Shown here: in pieces, positions 31,766-40,156 of the stretch
How the letters are laid out: each line of letters opens with the position of its first letter
Position numbering within the stretch: position 1 is the stretch's first letter
NCBI GenBank assembly: GCA_016934955.1
Contig: JAFGRY010000014.1
Location: 1-43,040, forward strand
From: a bacterium
GTDB taxonomy: Bacteria; Zhuqueibacterota; QNDG01; JAGLOF01
Direction of reading: 5' to 3'
DNA: 43,040 bases
Program-made: the position numbers and the translations under genes
Notes under the pieces: generated by a model
What the model was told of the DNA's origin: nothing
The model's database searches: none
What the model saw: the letters and a program-made list of their open reading frames with translations, nothing else

Positions 31766-33199
31766 ATGAAGAAACTGACATGCACTCTTTTCCTCCTGGC
31801 AACAGCCGGCGCTCTCTTTGCCCAGGCCCAGGAACACCCGGATACACGCCAGGCTTATATGCCTCCGACCGATCCGCTCGTTATTGAAAAGCTGGATCAG
31901 TGGCGGGACCTGAAATTCGGATTCATGATGCACTGGGGCCTCTACGCTCAGCTGGGCATCGTGGAATCCTGGGCCCTCTGCTCGGAGGACCAGCCCTTCC
32001 AGGACCGCAAGGGCGTCCCCTACACCGAATTCAAGGAGATGTACTTCAGCCAGATCGAGCACTTCAATCCCGTCGACTTCGATCCGGAACCCTGGGCCCA
32101 GGCGGTGCAGGACGCGGGCATGCGCTACGTGGTCTTCACCACCAAGCACCACGACGGCTTCTGCATGTGGGACACGAAAGAGACCGATTTTCGCATCACC
32201 GGTCCCGCATCCCCCTTCAGGGACAATCCCCGGGCCAATATCGCGAAGGAGATCTTCGCCGCCTTCCGGAAAAAGGGATTCATGATCGGCACCTATTTTT
32301 CCAAACCCGACTGGCACAGCCCCGACTACTGGTCGCCCCTCTGGGCCACTCCCGACCGCTGCAACAACTACGACGTGTGCAAGTACCCCGGGATGTGGCA
32401 GCGGTTCAAAGACTTCACCTGCAATCAGATCGAAGAGCTGATGACCACCCTGGGCCCGGTGGACATTCTCTGGCTGGACGGCGGCTGGGTGCGGCCCGAC
32501 TCCACCATCACCGACGAGGTGCGCTCCTGGGGCTACCGTATTCCCGACTGGGAGCAGGACATCGACATGCCGCGGATCGTTACCATGGCCCGCGGCCGTC
32601 AGCCCGGCCTGATCGTGGTAAACCGCAGCGTGCACGGCCCCTATGAAGACTACCGCACTCCCGAACAGCACGTCCCCGCCGACGGGCTTCCCTATCCCTG
32701 GGAAACCTGCATGACCATGACCGCCAACTGGGGCTACGTGCCCGGCGCACGCTACAAGTCAGCGGAACAAATCGTCAAACACCTGGTGGATATCGTCGCC
32801 AAGGGCGGCAACTACCTGCTCAACATCGGACCGACACCGCGGGGCACGCTGGAACCGGCCGCTTACCAGCGGCTCAGGGAGATAGGCGCCTGGATGAAGG
32901 TCAACGGCAGCGCTATCTACGCCACCCGCATGTGGAACACCTACGGACAGGGTGAGGCGATCCGCTTTACCCGCTCAAAGGACGGCGGGACGCTCAACGT
33001 GTTCGCGATGGAGTGGCCGGGATCGCGCCTGCTGCTCACGGATGTGCAGCCCGGGCAGGTCAAAAAGGTCGTTATGCTGGGAGACGGGAACCCGCTGCAA
33101 TGGGATGCTTCGGAGAGGGGCATGGTAATCCTTCTGCCCGGGGGGCTGCGGGAGAAGGGACGCCATGTCTGGACCTTTCAGATAACCCTGGACCGCTGA
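31766..33199 (+). CDS. GH29 alpha-L-fucosidase, second, exported
   Basis: The 477-residue protein has a signal peptide cleaved near LFAQA. GH29 features are KFGFMMHWGLYAQ, VVFTTKHHDGFCMWDTKET, YFSKPDWHSPDYW and the likely nucleophile Asp238 in DILWLDGGWV. A C-terminal beta domain follows (from about 390), without the discoidin-like module of the preceding gene. The two fucosidases are only distantly alike and so probably split specificities. TTGGAG is the ribosome site, and the sulfatase start is one base after the stop codon. The 55-base gap upstream contains CG-rich imperfect short repeats. Confidence 0.94.
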   Translation: MKKLTCTLFLLATAGALFAQAQEHPDTRQAYMPPTDPLVIEKLDQWRDLKFGFMMHWGLYAQLGIVESWALCSEDQPFQDRKGVPYTEFKEMYFSQIEHFNPVDFDPEPWAQAVQDAGMRYVVFTTKHHDGFCMWDTKETDFRITGPASPFRDNPRANIAKEIFAAFRKKGFMIGTYFSKPDWHSPDYWSPLWATPDRCNNYDVCKYPGMWQRFKDFTCNQIEELMTTLGPVDILWLDGGWVRPDSTITDEVRSWGYRIPDWEQDIDMPRIVTMARGRQPGLIVVNRSVHGPYEDYRTPEQHVPADGLPYPWETCMTMTANWGYVPGARYKSAEQIVKHLVDIVAKGGNYLLNIGPTPRGTLEPAAYQRLREIGAWMKVNGSAIYATRMWNTYGQGEAIRFTRSKDGGTLNVFAMEWPGSRLLLTDVQPGQVKKVVMLGDGNPLQWDASERGMVILLPGGLREKGRHVWTFQITLDR

Positions 33200-33200
33200 G

Positions 33201-34745
33201 ATGCGCCGTCGGGACTTTCTTCGTACCGCGGGAGGCCTGACCGCCGCGTCGCTGCTGCCCTCGCTGCCGCTTGTAAGCTGCGGCGGCGGCAGCAGCCCCA
33301 ACATCCTTCTCATCTGCGTAGACGACCTTCGCCCGGAGCTGGGCTGCTACGGCGCCGCGTCTGTCAAATCACCCAATCTCGATGGGTTTGCGGAAACGGC
33401 CGTCCGCTTTACACACCACTACATTCAGGCCCCCACCTGCGGCCCGTCCCGCTACAGCCTGCTCACCGGTCTGCGGCCCCGGACCGTTTCCGAACTGAAC
33501 AACGAGTTCATGGAGCGGACCTTTCACACCCGGCCTGAAGGGGCGGTGCCCGAAACATTCGTTCACCACTTCCGCCGAAACGGCTATTACACCGTCGGGA
33601 TCGGCAAGGTCAGCCACATGCCCGACGGCATTATTCGCGGGGACGGCAGGACCAGGGAGCTGCCCTACAGCTGGGACGAGATGCTCTGTGAAAAGGAAAA
33701 ATGGGGCGACGGGTTCGACGCGTTCTTCGCCTATGCAGACGGCTCCAGCCGGGCCTCGATGAATCATCAGGTGGAACCTCTCGAATGTGCGGATGTCGAT
33801 GATGAGGGGTACCCGGATGGACGCAACGCCGCTCTCGCCGCAGCCAAACTCAAAGAGCTGGCAGGGCGGGAACAGCCGTTCCTGCTCTCGGCGGGATTTT
33901 TCAAACCGCACCTTCCCTTTAATTCCCCGAAAAAATACTGGGACCTGTACAAACGGGACGAGATTCCCCTCTCGCCCAATCCGGAAGCGCCGCGGCAGAC
34001 GCCACCCGGACTGCTGCATAACAGCGATGAATTTTTCAATAACTACCGCATACACGACGAACGCGGCGGCGCCGGCATCCGCATCGGCGATGCCTACGCC
34101 CGCAAGATCCGCCACGCCTATTTCGCGGCGGTCAGCTACGTGGATGCCCAGATCGGCAGGGTGCTCACCGCCCTGAAAGAGTCAGGACGGGAGAATGACA
34201 CGATCGTCATCGTCTGGGGAGACCACGGCTGGCACCTGGGGGATCACACTCTCTGGGGAAAGCACAGCCCCTTCGAACGCTCGGCAAACAGTCCGCTCAT
34301 GATCCGGGTGCCCGGAATGCGCCATCCCGGAACGGCCTCGGACGCGATCATCGAAACCATAGATATCTACCCGACCCTGTGCGGGCTTTGCGGCATAGCC
34401 CCGCCGCCGGAACTGGACGGAAAACCGTTGACACCCCTGATCCGCCGCCCGGAGGGCCCGGGGAAACAGGCAGCCTATACCTGCCAGCCCGGACGCATCT
34501 CCATGCGCACCGGCCGCTACCGGCTGGTGGTGCAGTACCGCGGCGGCACCTGGACCATCGCGCTCTTCGACCATGCCGCCGATCCGTACGAAACCGTCAA
34601 TATCGCCCCGGAGCATCCGGATATCGTACAAAAACTCCTGCCCCTGCTGCGGAAGGGCAACACCGGCATCATCCCCGATGCGGCCCTGAAAAGATTGATA
34701 GAATCATCCGATTCAGCGTTCACCATAGTGCCGAGGACATCATGA
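33201..34745 (+). CDS. Type I sulfatase, Tat-exported lipoprotein
   Basis: The 514-residue protein starts MRRRDFLRTAGGLTAASLL, a twin-arginine signal, followed by a LVSC lipobox. NILLICVDDLRPELGCYGA gives the first metal-binding Asp pair. The active-site motif is C80-G-P-S-R (PTCGPSRYSLLTG), in which Cys80 must be converted to formylglycine; no maturase is in the window. IVWGDHGWHLGDHTLWGKHSPFE holds the later metal and catalytic residues. The pattern resembles iduronate-2-sulfatase-like S1 enzymes. It is translationally coupled to the fucosidase before it and the GH51 gene after it (ATGA overlap), so the target glycan is probably sulfated. Confidence 0.94.
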   Translation: MRRRDFLRTAGGLTAASLLPSLPLVSCGGGSSPNILLICVDDLRPELGCYGAASVKSPNLDGFAETAVRFTHHYIQAPTCGPSRYSLLTGLRPRTVSELNNEFMERTFHTRPEGAVPETFVHHFRRNGYYTVGIGKVSHMPDGIIRGDGRTRELPYSWDEMLCEKEKWGDGFDAFFAYADGSSRASMNHQVEPLECADVDDEGYPDGRNAALAAAKLKELAGREQPFLLSAGFFKPHLPFNSPKKYWDLYKRDEIPLSPNPEAPRQTPPGLLHNSDEFFNNYRIHDERGGAGIRIGDAYARKIRHAYFAAVSYVDAQIGRVLTALKESGRENDTIVIVWGDHGWHLGDHTLWGKHSPFERSANSPLMIRVPGMRHPGTASDAIIETIDIYPTLCGLCGIAPPPELDGKPLTPLIRRPEGPGKQAAYTCQPGRISMRTGRYRLVVQYRGGTWTIALFDHAADPYETVNIAPEHPDIVQKLLPLLRKGNTGIIPDAALKRLIESSDSAFTIVPRTS

Positions 34746-37189
34746 AAATCAATGCCATTCATGCGCGAACGGCCCTTATCCTGGCCGCACTCACCGCCCT
34801 TGCCTGTACGCGGCAGCCGCAACAGCCGCCTGCGGGTATCATTGCCAACGGTTCCTTCGAAACCGTGACCGGCGCCCGCCCGGACGGCTGGCACCCCCGC
34901 ACCTGGAGCGGCGACGCCGACTTTCACTCGGACAGCCTCGCCCATGCCGGACGTTACAGCGTCCGGATCAGCTCGCAGGACGGTGCCGACGCCTCCTGGT
35001 CCGCAACGGTTCCGGTAACACCGTTCTCCACCTACCGGTTCAGCGGCTGGATCCGGACGGACAGCCTCGAGGCCGGCGAAAGCAAAGGCGCCCTCTTCAA
35101 CCTTCACGGCATCAGCGGTGCCGAGACTGCAGCGATCAAGGGGACGAACGACTGGACCGAACTGACCATGGAGTTTGAAACCGGCCGGAACGATGCGGTC
35201 ATCATCAACTGCCTGTTCGGCGGCTGGGGCCGGGCCACGGGCACCGCCTGGTTCGACGGCCTCTCCCTCCAGCTCCTGGAATCCCGGGAGATGCATCCGC
35301 AGGTGACGGTGCGGACCGCGCGGGAAACCGAGCCCATCTCGCCCTTTATCTACGGCCAGTTCATCGAACACCTGGGCCGCTGCATCTACGGCGGCATCTG
35401 GGCCGAGATGCTGGAGGATCGAAAATTCTGCTATCCGGTTACCGATCTGTATGCGCCCTGGGGCGAAAAAGAACCGGTCTGGATATCCGGCGAGTATCCG
35501 CCGGTTGTCGCCTCTCCCTGGAAGGCGGCCGGCCCGGAAGGGACAGTGAATATGGACAGTACCGATCCCTTCACCGGCAGCCACTCGCCCTGCGTACAGC
35601 TGCCGGGTGACGGCAGCCCCGCCGGACTAAGCCAGGAGGGGCTCGCCCTTATTAAAAATAAACAATATACGGGTCGCATCGTCCTCTCCGCATCCCCGGA
35701 CGCGGGTCCCGTGACTGTCAGGCTCGTCACGGACAGGGGCGCGGCCGTTGAGCACACGATCCCGACCCCGGGGGAGGACTGGACGACATTTCCCTTTACA
35801 CTCACCGCACCGGCCTCTTCCGAGAACGCTGTCCTGGAGATCACCGCCCCGGGCAGCGGCTGGTTCAGGATCGGGACCGTGTCGCTCATGCCCGCTGACA
35901 ATATCAGGGGCTGGCGTCCCGAGGTGATCGCCCTGCTCGAAGAGCTGCACTCCCCCGTCTACCGCTGGCCCGGCGGCAACTTCGTCAGCGGCTATGACTG
36001 GCGCGACGGTATCGGCGACCGGGACCGGCGGCCGCCCCGCAGAAATCCCGCCTGGACCGGTGTGGAGCATAACGACGTGGGCATTCATGAATACATGGAT
36101 CTCATGGAGCTCATCGGCGCGGAGCCCTTCATCGCGGTCAACACCGGCCTGGGCACCGTGGAAGAAGTGGCCGAAGAGGTCGCCTACTGCAACAGTCCCG
36201 CCGAAACCCCCATGGGCAGGCTGCGGGCCGCAAACGGCCGCCCCGAGCCCTGGGGCGTCACCTGGTGGGCCGTGGGCAACGAGATGTACGGATCATGGCA
36301 GCTGGGTCACATGCCCCTCAGCGAGTACGTGAAAAAACACAACCGCACCGCCGATGCCATGCGCGCCGTCGATCCCTCCGTCAAACTGGTTGCCGTGGGC
36401 GAGGCGGGCAGGTGGAGCCGCACCATGCTGCGGGAGTGCGGCGACCACATGGACCTGATCAGCGAGCACATCTACTGCCAGGAACGGCCGGGCCTGCTGG
36501 GCCACACCGCCTGGCTGGCGGAGTACATCAAGGCCAAGGCGGACGCGCATCGGCGGTACCGCGAGGAAATTCCCGGCCTGGCCGAAAAGGACATCCGCAT
36601 CGCCATGGACGAGTGGAACTACTGGTACGGCCCCTACATCTTCGGGGAGCTGGGCACCCGCTACTTCCTCAAGGACGGGCTGGGCGTGGCCATCGGCCTG
36701 CATGAGTATTTCCGCAACAGCGACCTCTACTTCATGGCCAATTACGCCCAGACGGTGAACGTGATCGGCTGCATTAAAACCAGCCGCACCGCTGCCTCCC
36801 TTGCAGCCACCGGGCAGGTGCTGAAGCTCTACCGGGCTCATTACGGTGAGATCCCCGTCGCAGTGGACGGCGACCCCGCCCCTCTCGACGTGGCCGCCGC
36901 CTGGAAAGCGGGCCGTGACACCCTCACCATCGCCGTGGTCAACCCCACCCGGGACGAGGTGGATCTGCCCCTGACGATCGAAGGGACCGCTCTGGACGGA
37001 TCGGCGATCTGTCACTGCATCGCCGGCAGCGATCCCCGGGCTTACAACGAACCCGGAAAACCGCCGCGGGTGGCGATTAAAGAGAAGACGATCCGGGACG
37101 TATCATCGGGAGTGAGAGTGCCGGCGTTGAGTGTGTCGATATTTGTCCTATCGGTCAAGCAGGCCGGCAGTGACAAGGAAAAAGGATAG
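34742..37189 (+). CDS. GH51 alpha-L-arabinofuranosidase with N-terminal carbohydrate-binding domain
   Basis: The 815-residue exported enzyme has a lipobox-like LTALAC. Residues about 35-190 form a CBM4-type jelly roll (IIANGSFETV, GDADFHSDSLAHAGRYSVRI, GTAWFDGLSL). The GH51 core starts at EPISPFIYGQFIEHLGRCIYGGIWAEML and contains another beta-sandwich insert. The acid/base is Glu514 in WWAVGNEMYG and the nucleophile Glu624 in MDEWNYWYG. The C-terminal beta domain ends in VRVPALSVSIFVL. It removes alpha-L-arabinofuranose side groups and complements the three beta-specific GH127 enzymes. The start at 34742 overlaps the sulfatase stop; an open frame extending back to 34379 lies inside the sulfatase and is rejected. 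Confidence 0.94.
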   Translation: MKINAIHARTALILAALTALACTRQPQQPPAGIIANGSFETVTGARPDGWHPRTWSGDADFHSDSLAHAGRYSVRISSQDGADASWSATVPVTPFSTYRFSGWIRTDSLEAGESKGALFNLHGISGAETAAIKGTNDWTELTMEFETGRNDAVIINCLFGGWGRATGTAWFDGLSLQLLESREMHPQVTVRTARETEPISPFIYGQFIEHLGRCIYGGIWAEMLEDRKFCYPVTDLYAPWGEKEPVWISGEYPPVVASPWKAAGPEGTVNMDSTDPFTGSHSPCVQLPGDGSPAGLSQEGLALIKNKQYTGRIVLSASPDAGPVTVRLVTDRGAAVEHTIPTPGEDWTTFPFTLTAPASSENAVLEITAPGSGWFRIGTVSLMPADNIRGWRPEVIALLEELHSPVYRWPGGNFVSGYDWRDGIGDRDRRPPRRNPAWTGVEHNDVGIHEYMDLMELIGAEPFIAVNTGLGTVEEVAEEVAYCNSPAETPMGRLRAANGRPEPWGVTWWAVGNEMYGSWQLGHMPLSEYVKKHNRTADAMRAVDPSVKLVAVGEAGRWSRTMLRECGDHMDLISEHIYCQERPGLLGHTAWLAEYIKAKADAHRRYREEIPGLAEKDIRIAMDEWNYWYGPYIFGELGTRYFLKDGLGVAIGLHEYFRNSDLYFMANYAQTVNVIGCIKTSRTAASLAATGQVLKLYRAHYGEIPVAVDGDPAPLDVAAAWKAGRDTLTIAVVNPTRDEVDLPLTIEGTALDGSAICHCIAGSDPRAYNEPGKPPRVAIKEKTIRDVSSGVRVPALSVSIFVLSVKQAGSDKEKG

Positions 37190-37218
37190 GGAATAAAACC
37201 CCATCCAACCATGGCCAG

Positions 37219-37291
37219 CCGGCGGTCCCTGACCGCCGGAGTCACGCGGGACCGTTCAGCAGAGCCCCGCTTCCCCCTTTTGCAAAGGGGG
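37219..37291. repeat. Two intergenic hairpins downstream of the GH51 gene
   Basis: CCGGCGGTC (37219-37227) pairs with GACCGCCGG (37231-37239) around a 3-base loop. CCCCCTTT (37273-37280) pairs with AAAGGGGG (37284-37291). The second recurs at 40041-40059, each time followed by a G-rich run and ATC/ATTT. They may mark the end of the fucosidase operon, though no T-run follows the first. Confidence 0.6.
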
Positions 37292-37344
37292 ACCGGGGGG
37301 ATCTTTCAAAATAACAGGATAATTACTCACCATATGGAGGACCA

Positions 37345-38445
37345 ATGCGGACAACACCACTGCTCTCCGTTCTTACAGGCCTGACCCTTTTCCTTGCCTG
37401 TCAGTCACAGAAAACCTATACCATTGAAGAGATGGACGGACACTCACTCGTCCACAACACTGGTCCGCTTTTCAAAACGAGCCCCGTCTCCCTCGAATTC
37501 ATCCGCCAGTACGGCAGCGAAGATCCCGGCGCCGGCGGCCTGCTCCTGGGCGAGCCCATGGGCGTGATGGTGGACAACGCGGAACGTGTCTCCATTCTCG
37601 ACCGCGGCAGCTGCGAGATCATCACATGCTCCCCGGACGGCGAAGAGATCCTCCGGTTCGGAAAGAAAGGACAGGGCCCCGGAGAGATGATGTATCCGTA
37701 CCGTCCCGCACTCATCGACGGAACGATATACGTCCCCGACTTTGCCGGCATGGTGCACCGCTTCACCCCCGACGGCGCATACCTCGGCCGCATTGCCAGC
37801 CCGTCACCCCTGAGCATGCTTACCATGCGTGATTCCGCCACGATCATCGTCAATGTACTGGCCCGCGGCGCCATGGAGGGGGACGGCACCCTCCTCCATC
37901 TCTACACAAAAGACGGCGGCCTGATCAGCTCCTTCTGCCCCCTCGCACCGCATGCAGATCCCGGGGCTGCGACGTCCTTCAATCAGCTCCATGTCGTTCC
38001 GGACCAGCAAGGCAATATCATTGTCGCCTTCATCGCACAGAACCGGGTGGAAAAGTATAACGCCGAGGGAAGGCTGCTTTGGAAAATGGACAGGCGTACC
38101 CCGATTGAAGAGTTCATACGGGAAGCCGGCGCGGATCCGGATTACGGCTTTATGAACTGGGATGTCAGCCGCATCACCCGCAGCCTGCAGGTCGATGATA
38201 AAAACCGCATCTGGATCATCTCCTTCACCGGACAGCCCGATCCTGCAAAAAAAGACTACACCGAAGAAGAAATCGCGGCATTTTTTGTTTTTGACGTGTT
38301 CGATGAGAACGGCATCCATCTCTTCTCTCTTGAGTTCCCGCCCGAGTCGTTCGACACCTTCCAGATTATCGGTGACCGTATGTTTTTCAATGACCCCCGG
38401 GCCAGGGGGGTGGTGCGGGAATATACTATCAAGAACAAAGAATAA
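37345..38445 (+). CDS. Six-bladed beta-propeller lipoprotein (NHL/DUF5128-like), first of two
   Basis: The 366-residue protein has a signal peptide with lipobox LFLAC. Repeated blades of the form GVMVDNAERVSILDRGSCEIITCSPDGEEILRFGKKGQGPGE (around 70-118) and QGNIIVAFIAQNRVEKYNAEGRLLWK are typical of NHL-type six-bladed propellers. The FGKKGQGPGEMMYP turn (105-118) matches LGRRGQGPDDFMYP of the next gene, showing the two are paralogues. Such lipoproteins are abundant in FCB bacteria and mostly uncharacterised. They may bind ligands or partners at the cell surface. TATGGAGG at 37333-37340 supports the start. There is no direct evidence of a role in sugar use. Confidence 0.82.
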   Translation: MRTTPLLSVLTGLTLFLACQSQKTYTIEEMDGHSLVHNTGPLFKTSPVSLEFIRQYGSEDPGAGGLLLGEPMGVMVDNAERVSILDRGSCEIITCSPDGEEILRFGKKGQGPGEMMYPYRPALIDGTIYVPDFAGMVHRFTPDGAYLGRIASPSPLSMLTMRDSATIIVNVLARGAMEGDGTLLHLYTKDGGLISSFCPLAPHADPGAATSFNQLHVVPDQQGNIIVAFIAQNRVEKYNAEGRLLWKMDRRTPIEEFIREAGADPDYGFMNWDVSRITRSLQVDDKNRIWIISFTGQPDPAKKDYTEEEIAAFFVFDVFDENGIHLFSLEFPPESFDTFQIIGDRMFFNDPRARGVVREYTIKNKE

Positions 38446-38460
38446 TATTTTCCACAGGGT

Positions 38461-38563
38461 TCGCTGATCGCTCATCGCTCATCCCTCTCGCGCTTCAATA
38501 TCACCGTTCCGTAGAGACTCCCCTTACCCTGTGACACGTCAATGGACCTGTCACAGGGTAAGG
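38461..38563. repeat. Heptamer run plus CTGTGACAcG near-palindrome
   Basis: Heptamers TCGCTGA, TCGCTCA, TCGCTCA and TCCCTCT (38461-38488) precede a 42-bp palindrome (38522-38563) built on CCTTACCCTGTGACA and its inverse, with two mismatched pairs near the centre. The same order and sequence, slightly diverged, is found at 39911-40013. This explains most of the 276-base gap 38446-38721. Confidence 0.85.
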
Positions 38564-38721
38564 ATCCCCCTGTTCCAAAACGGAATCCAGGGGAATTGTC
38601 CTTCAGCCCTTCCCACTTTTTCTAAACAGCATGAAACACGGGAAGACAAAGGCCGGTATACTTAGTCGAATACCTGTATCCTATACCCTGTGTATGTGAT
38701 CCCGGCCGAAAGGAATGTCTG

Positions 38722-39876
38722 ATGAAACAGCTCTTTCTCACCTGTCTGTCTATTATGGTCATCACCGCCTGCGGTAAAAAGAAACCCCAGACCTATACAA
38801 CCGGCGTCATCGACGGCATCACCCATATTCATAACCTGGAACCGTCCCTGCCTGCCGGGAGGACCGGCATTCGCCTGGCATTTATACAGCGATACGGCGC
38901 ACTGGAAACCGATGATCCCGACCTGCTGCTGAATCAACCCTCGGATGCCGCCGTAGACCGCGACGGCAATGTCTTTATCACCGACAAAAATAATCACCAG
39001 CTGAAAAAATTCGACAGCAGTGGACATCTGCTTTATACCCTGGGCAGACGCGGCCAGGGCCCTGACGATTTTATGTATCCCCGGGGACTGCTGATAAACG
39101 ATGAAAACCAGGTGATGGTTACGGAGTTCGACCGGACCAAAGTGTTTAGTGCAGAGGGTGAATTTCTGCGCATTCTCGAAATAAAGGGGTCGACCCGCTA
39201 CCGGCCGCTCACTCCCGACCGTTTTATCGACAACGGCATGCGAATGGTCATCAGAACCCGGGAAGATTACCAGAAAACGATACAAAATACGGCGAAACTG
39301 CCGATGGTCTCCATATGCGACTCACTCGGAACCCTGCTCTGCGAATTTGGAACCAAACGTGTGTATGACGAAATGGTCGATGTTCTGAATTTCAACGCCT
39401 TTTCCCTGGTCGCAGATAGAAACGATCACTACTACATGGCATTCGAATCCCAGAACAGAATAGAAAAATACGGACCGGACGGATCTCTTATCTGGCGGGC
39501 CGACAGGAAGCTTCCCTACGAAGAATCCACGGAGATCAAAAAGGTGCGGACATCCAACAGACTGGGCAGTGCCGCCATCGCTCCCATGTACAACCGCTTT
39601 TCCCGGGCAATCGAAATCGACGGTCAGGGCCGTCTCTGGATCCCCACCCACAAGCGTCAGTTCACCGAGCATGAACGCCTCAAGGAATTCAACACCCTGG
39701 AAGACCCGGAATTTATTATGCTGGAAGTATACAACCGGGATGGTATCCTGCTGCAGCGCATTCCCTGGGAGTACGGCACCGGCCGCCAGCTGGTGCACAT
39801 TCACGGTGACAGGATGTTCTTCACCAGCTGGGTGGACATGTGTGTGTATGAGTACCGGATAATCGACGACCGGTGA
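38722..39876 (+). CDS. Six-bladed beta-propeller lipoprotein, second paralogue
   Basis: The 384-residue protein is paralogous to the product at 37345. It has lipobox MVITAC, an opening TYTTGVIDGITHIHNLEP that parallels TYTIEEMDGHSLVHNTGP of the first copy, and blades such as AVDRDGNVFITDKNNHQLKKFDSSGHLLYTLGRRGQGPDDFMYPRG. The C-terminal ends are also alike (GDRMFFTSWVDMCVYEYRI versus GDRMFFNDPRARGVVREYTI). A GAAAGGAA ribosome site precedes the start. The two genes are separated by a repeat-rich gap, and another copy of the same repeat follows this gene, so the duplication may have included gene plus repeat. Confidence 0.82.
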   Translation: MKQLFLTCLSIMVITACGKKKPQTYTTGVIDGITHIHNLEPSLPAGRTGIRLAFIQRYGALETDDPDLLLNQPSDAAVDRDGNVFITDKNNHQLKKFDSSGHLLYTLGRRGQGPDDFMYPRGLLINDENQVMVTEFDRTKVFSAEGEFLRILEIKGSTRYRPLTPDRFIDNGMRMVIRTREDYQKTIQNTAKLPMVSICDSLGTLLCEFGTKRVYDEMVDVLNFNAFSLVADRNDHYYMAFESQNRIEKYGPDGSLIWRADRKLPYEESTEIKKVRTSNRLGSAAIAPMYNRFSRAIEIDGQGRLWIPTHKRQFTEHERLKEFNTLEDPEFIMLEVYNRDGILLQRIPWEYGTGRQLVHIHGDRMFFTSWVDMCVYEYRIIDDR

Positions 39877-39910
39877 TTAATTCTCAGAAACAGGATATCG
39901 TTATGCTGGC

Positions 39911-40059
39911 TCGCTGATCGCTCCTCGCTCATCCCTCTCGCTCGTCGATATCGCAGTTCCGTCGAGACTCCCCTTACCTTGTGACAAGTCAATTGACTTG
40001 TCACAAGGTAAGGCAGAGACCATTCCGCACATGCTGACTTCCCCCTTTTCCAAAGGGGG
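39911..40059. repeat. Heptamer run, perfect 42-bp palindrome and C/G hairpin
   Basis: Heptamers TCGCTGA, TCGCTCC, TCGCTCA, TCCCTCT and CGCTCGT (39911-39945) are followed by a perfect 42-bp palindrome at 39972-40013, with half site CCTTACCTTGTGACAAGTCA. A second hairpin, CCCCCTTT/AAAGGGGG, lies at 40041-40059. No gene is seen in the 280-base gap 39877-40156. Confidence 0.9.
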
Positions 40060-40156
40060 ACTGAGGGGGATTTCCATTGCACCGTTCCCCGCATCTTCGT
40101 ACATTATTCCATACGACCTTCCCGACAGACAATCATTTCAGCGATGAGGATCCCTC

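Noticed and set aside
34379..34741. N-terminal extension of the GH51 protein
   Set aside because: It lies inside the sulfatase gene. The signal peptide starts at 34742 with an ATGA overlap.
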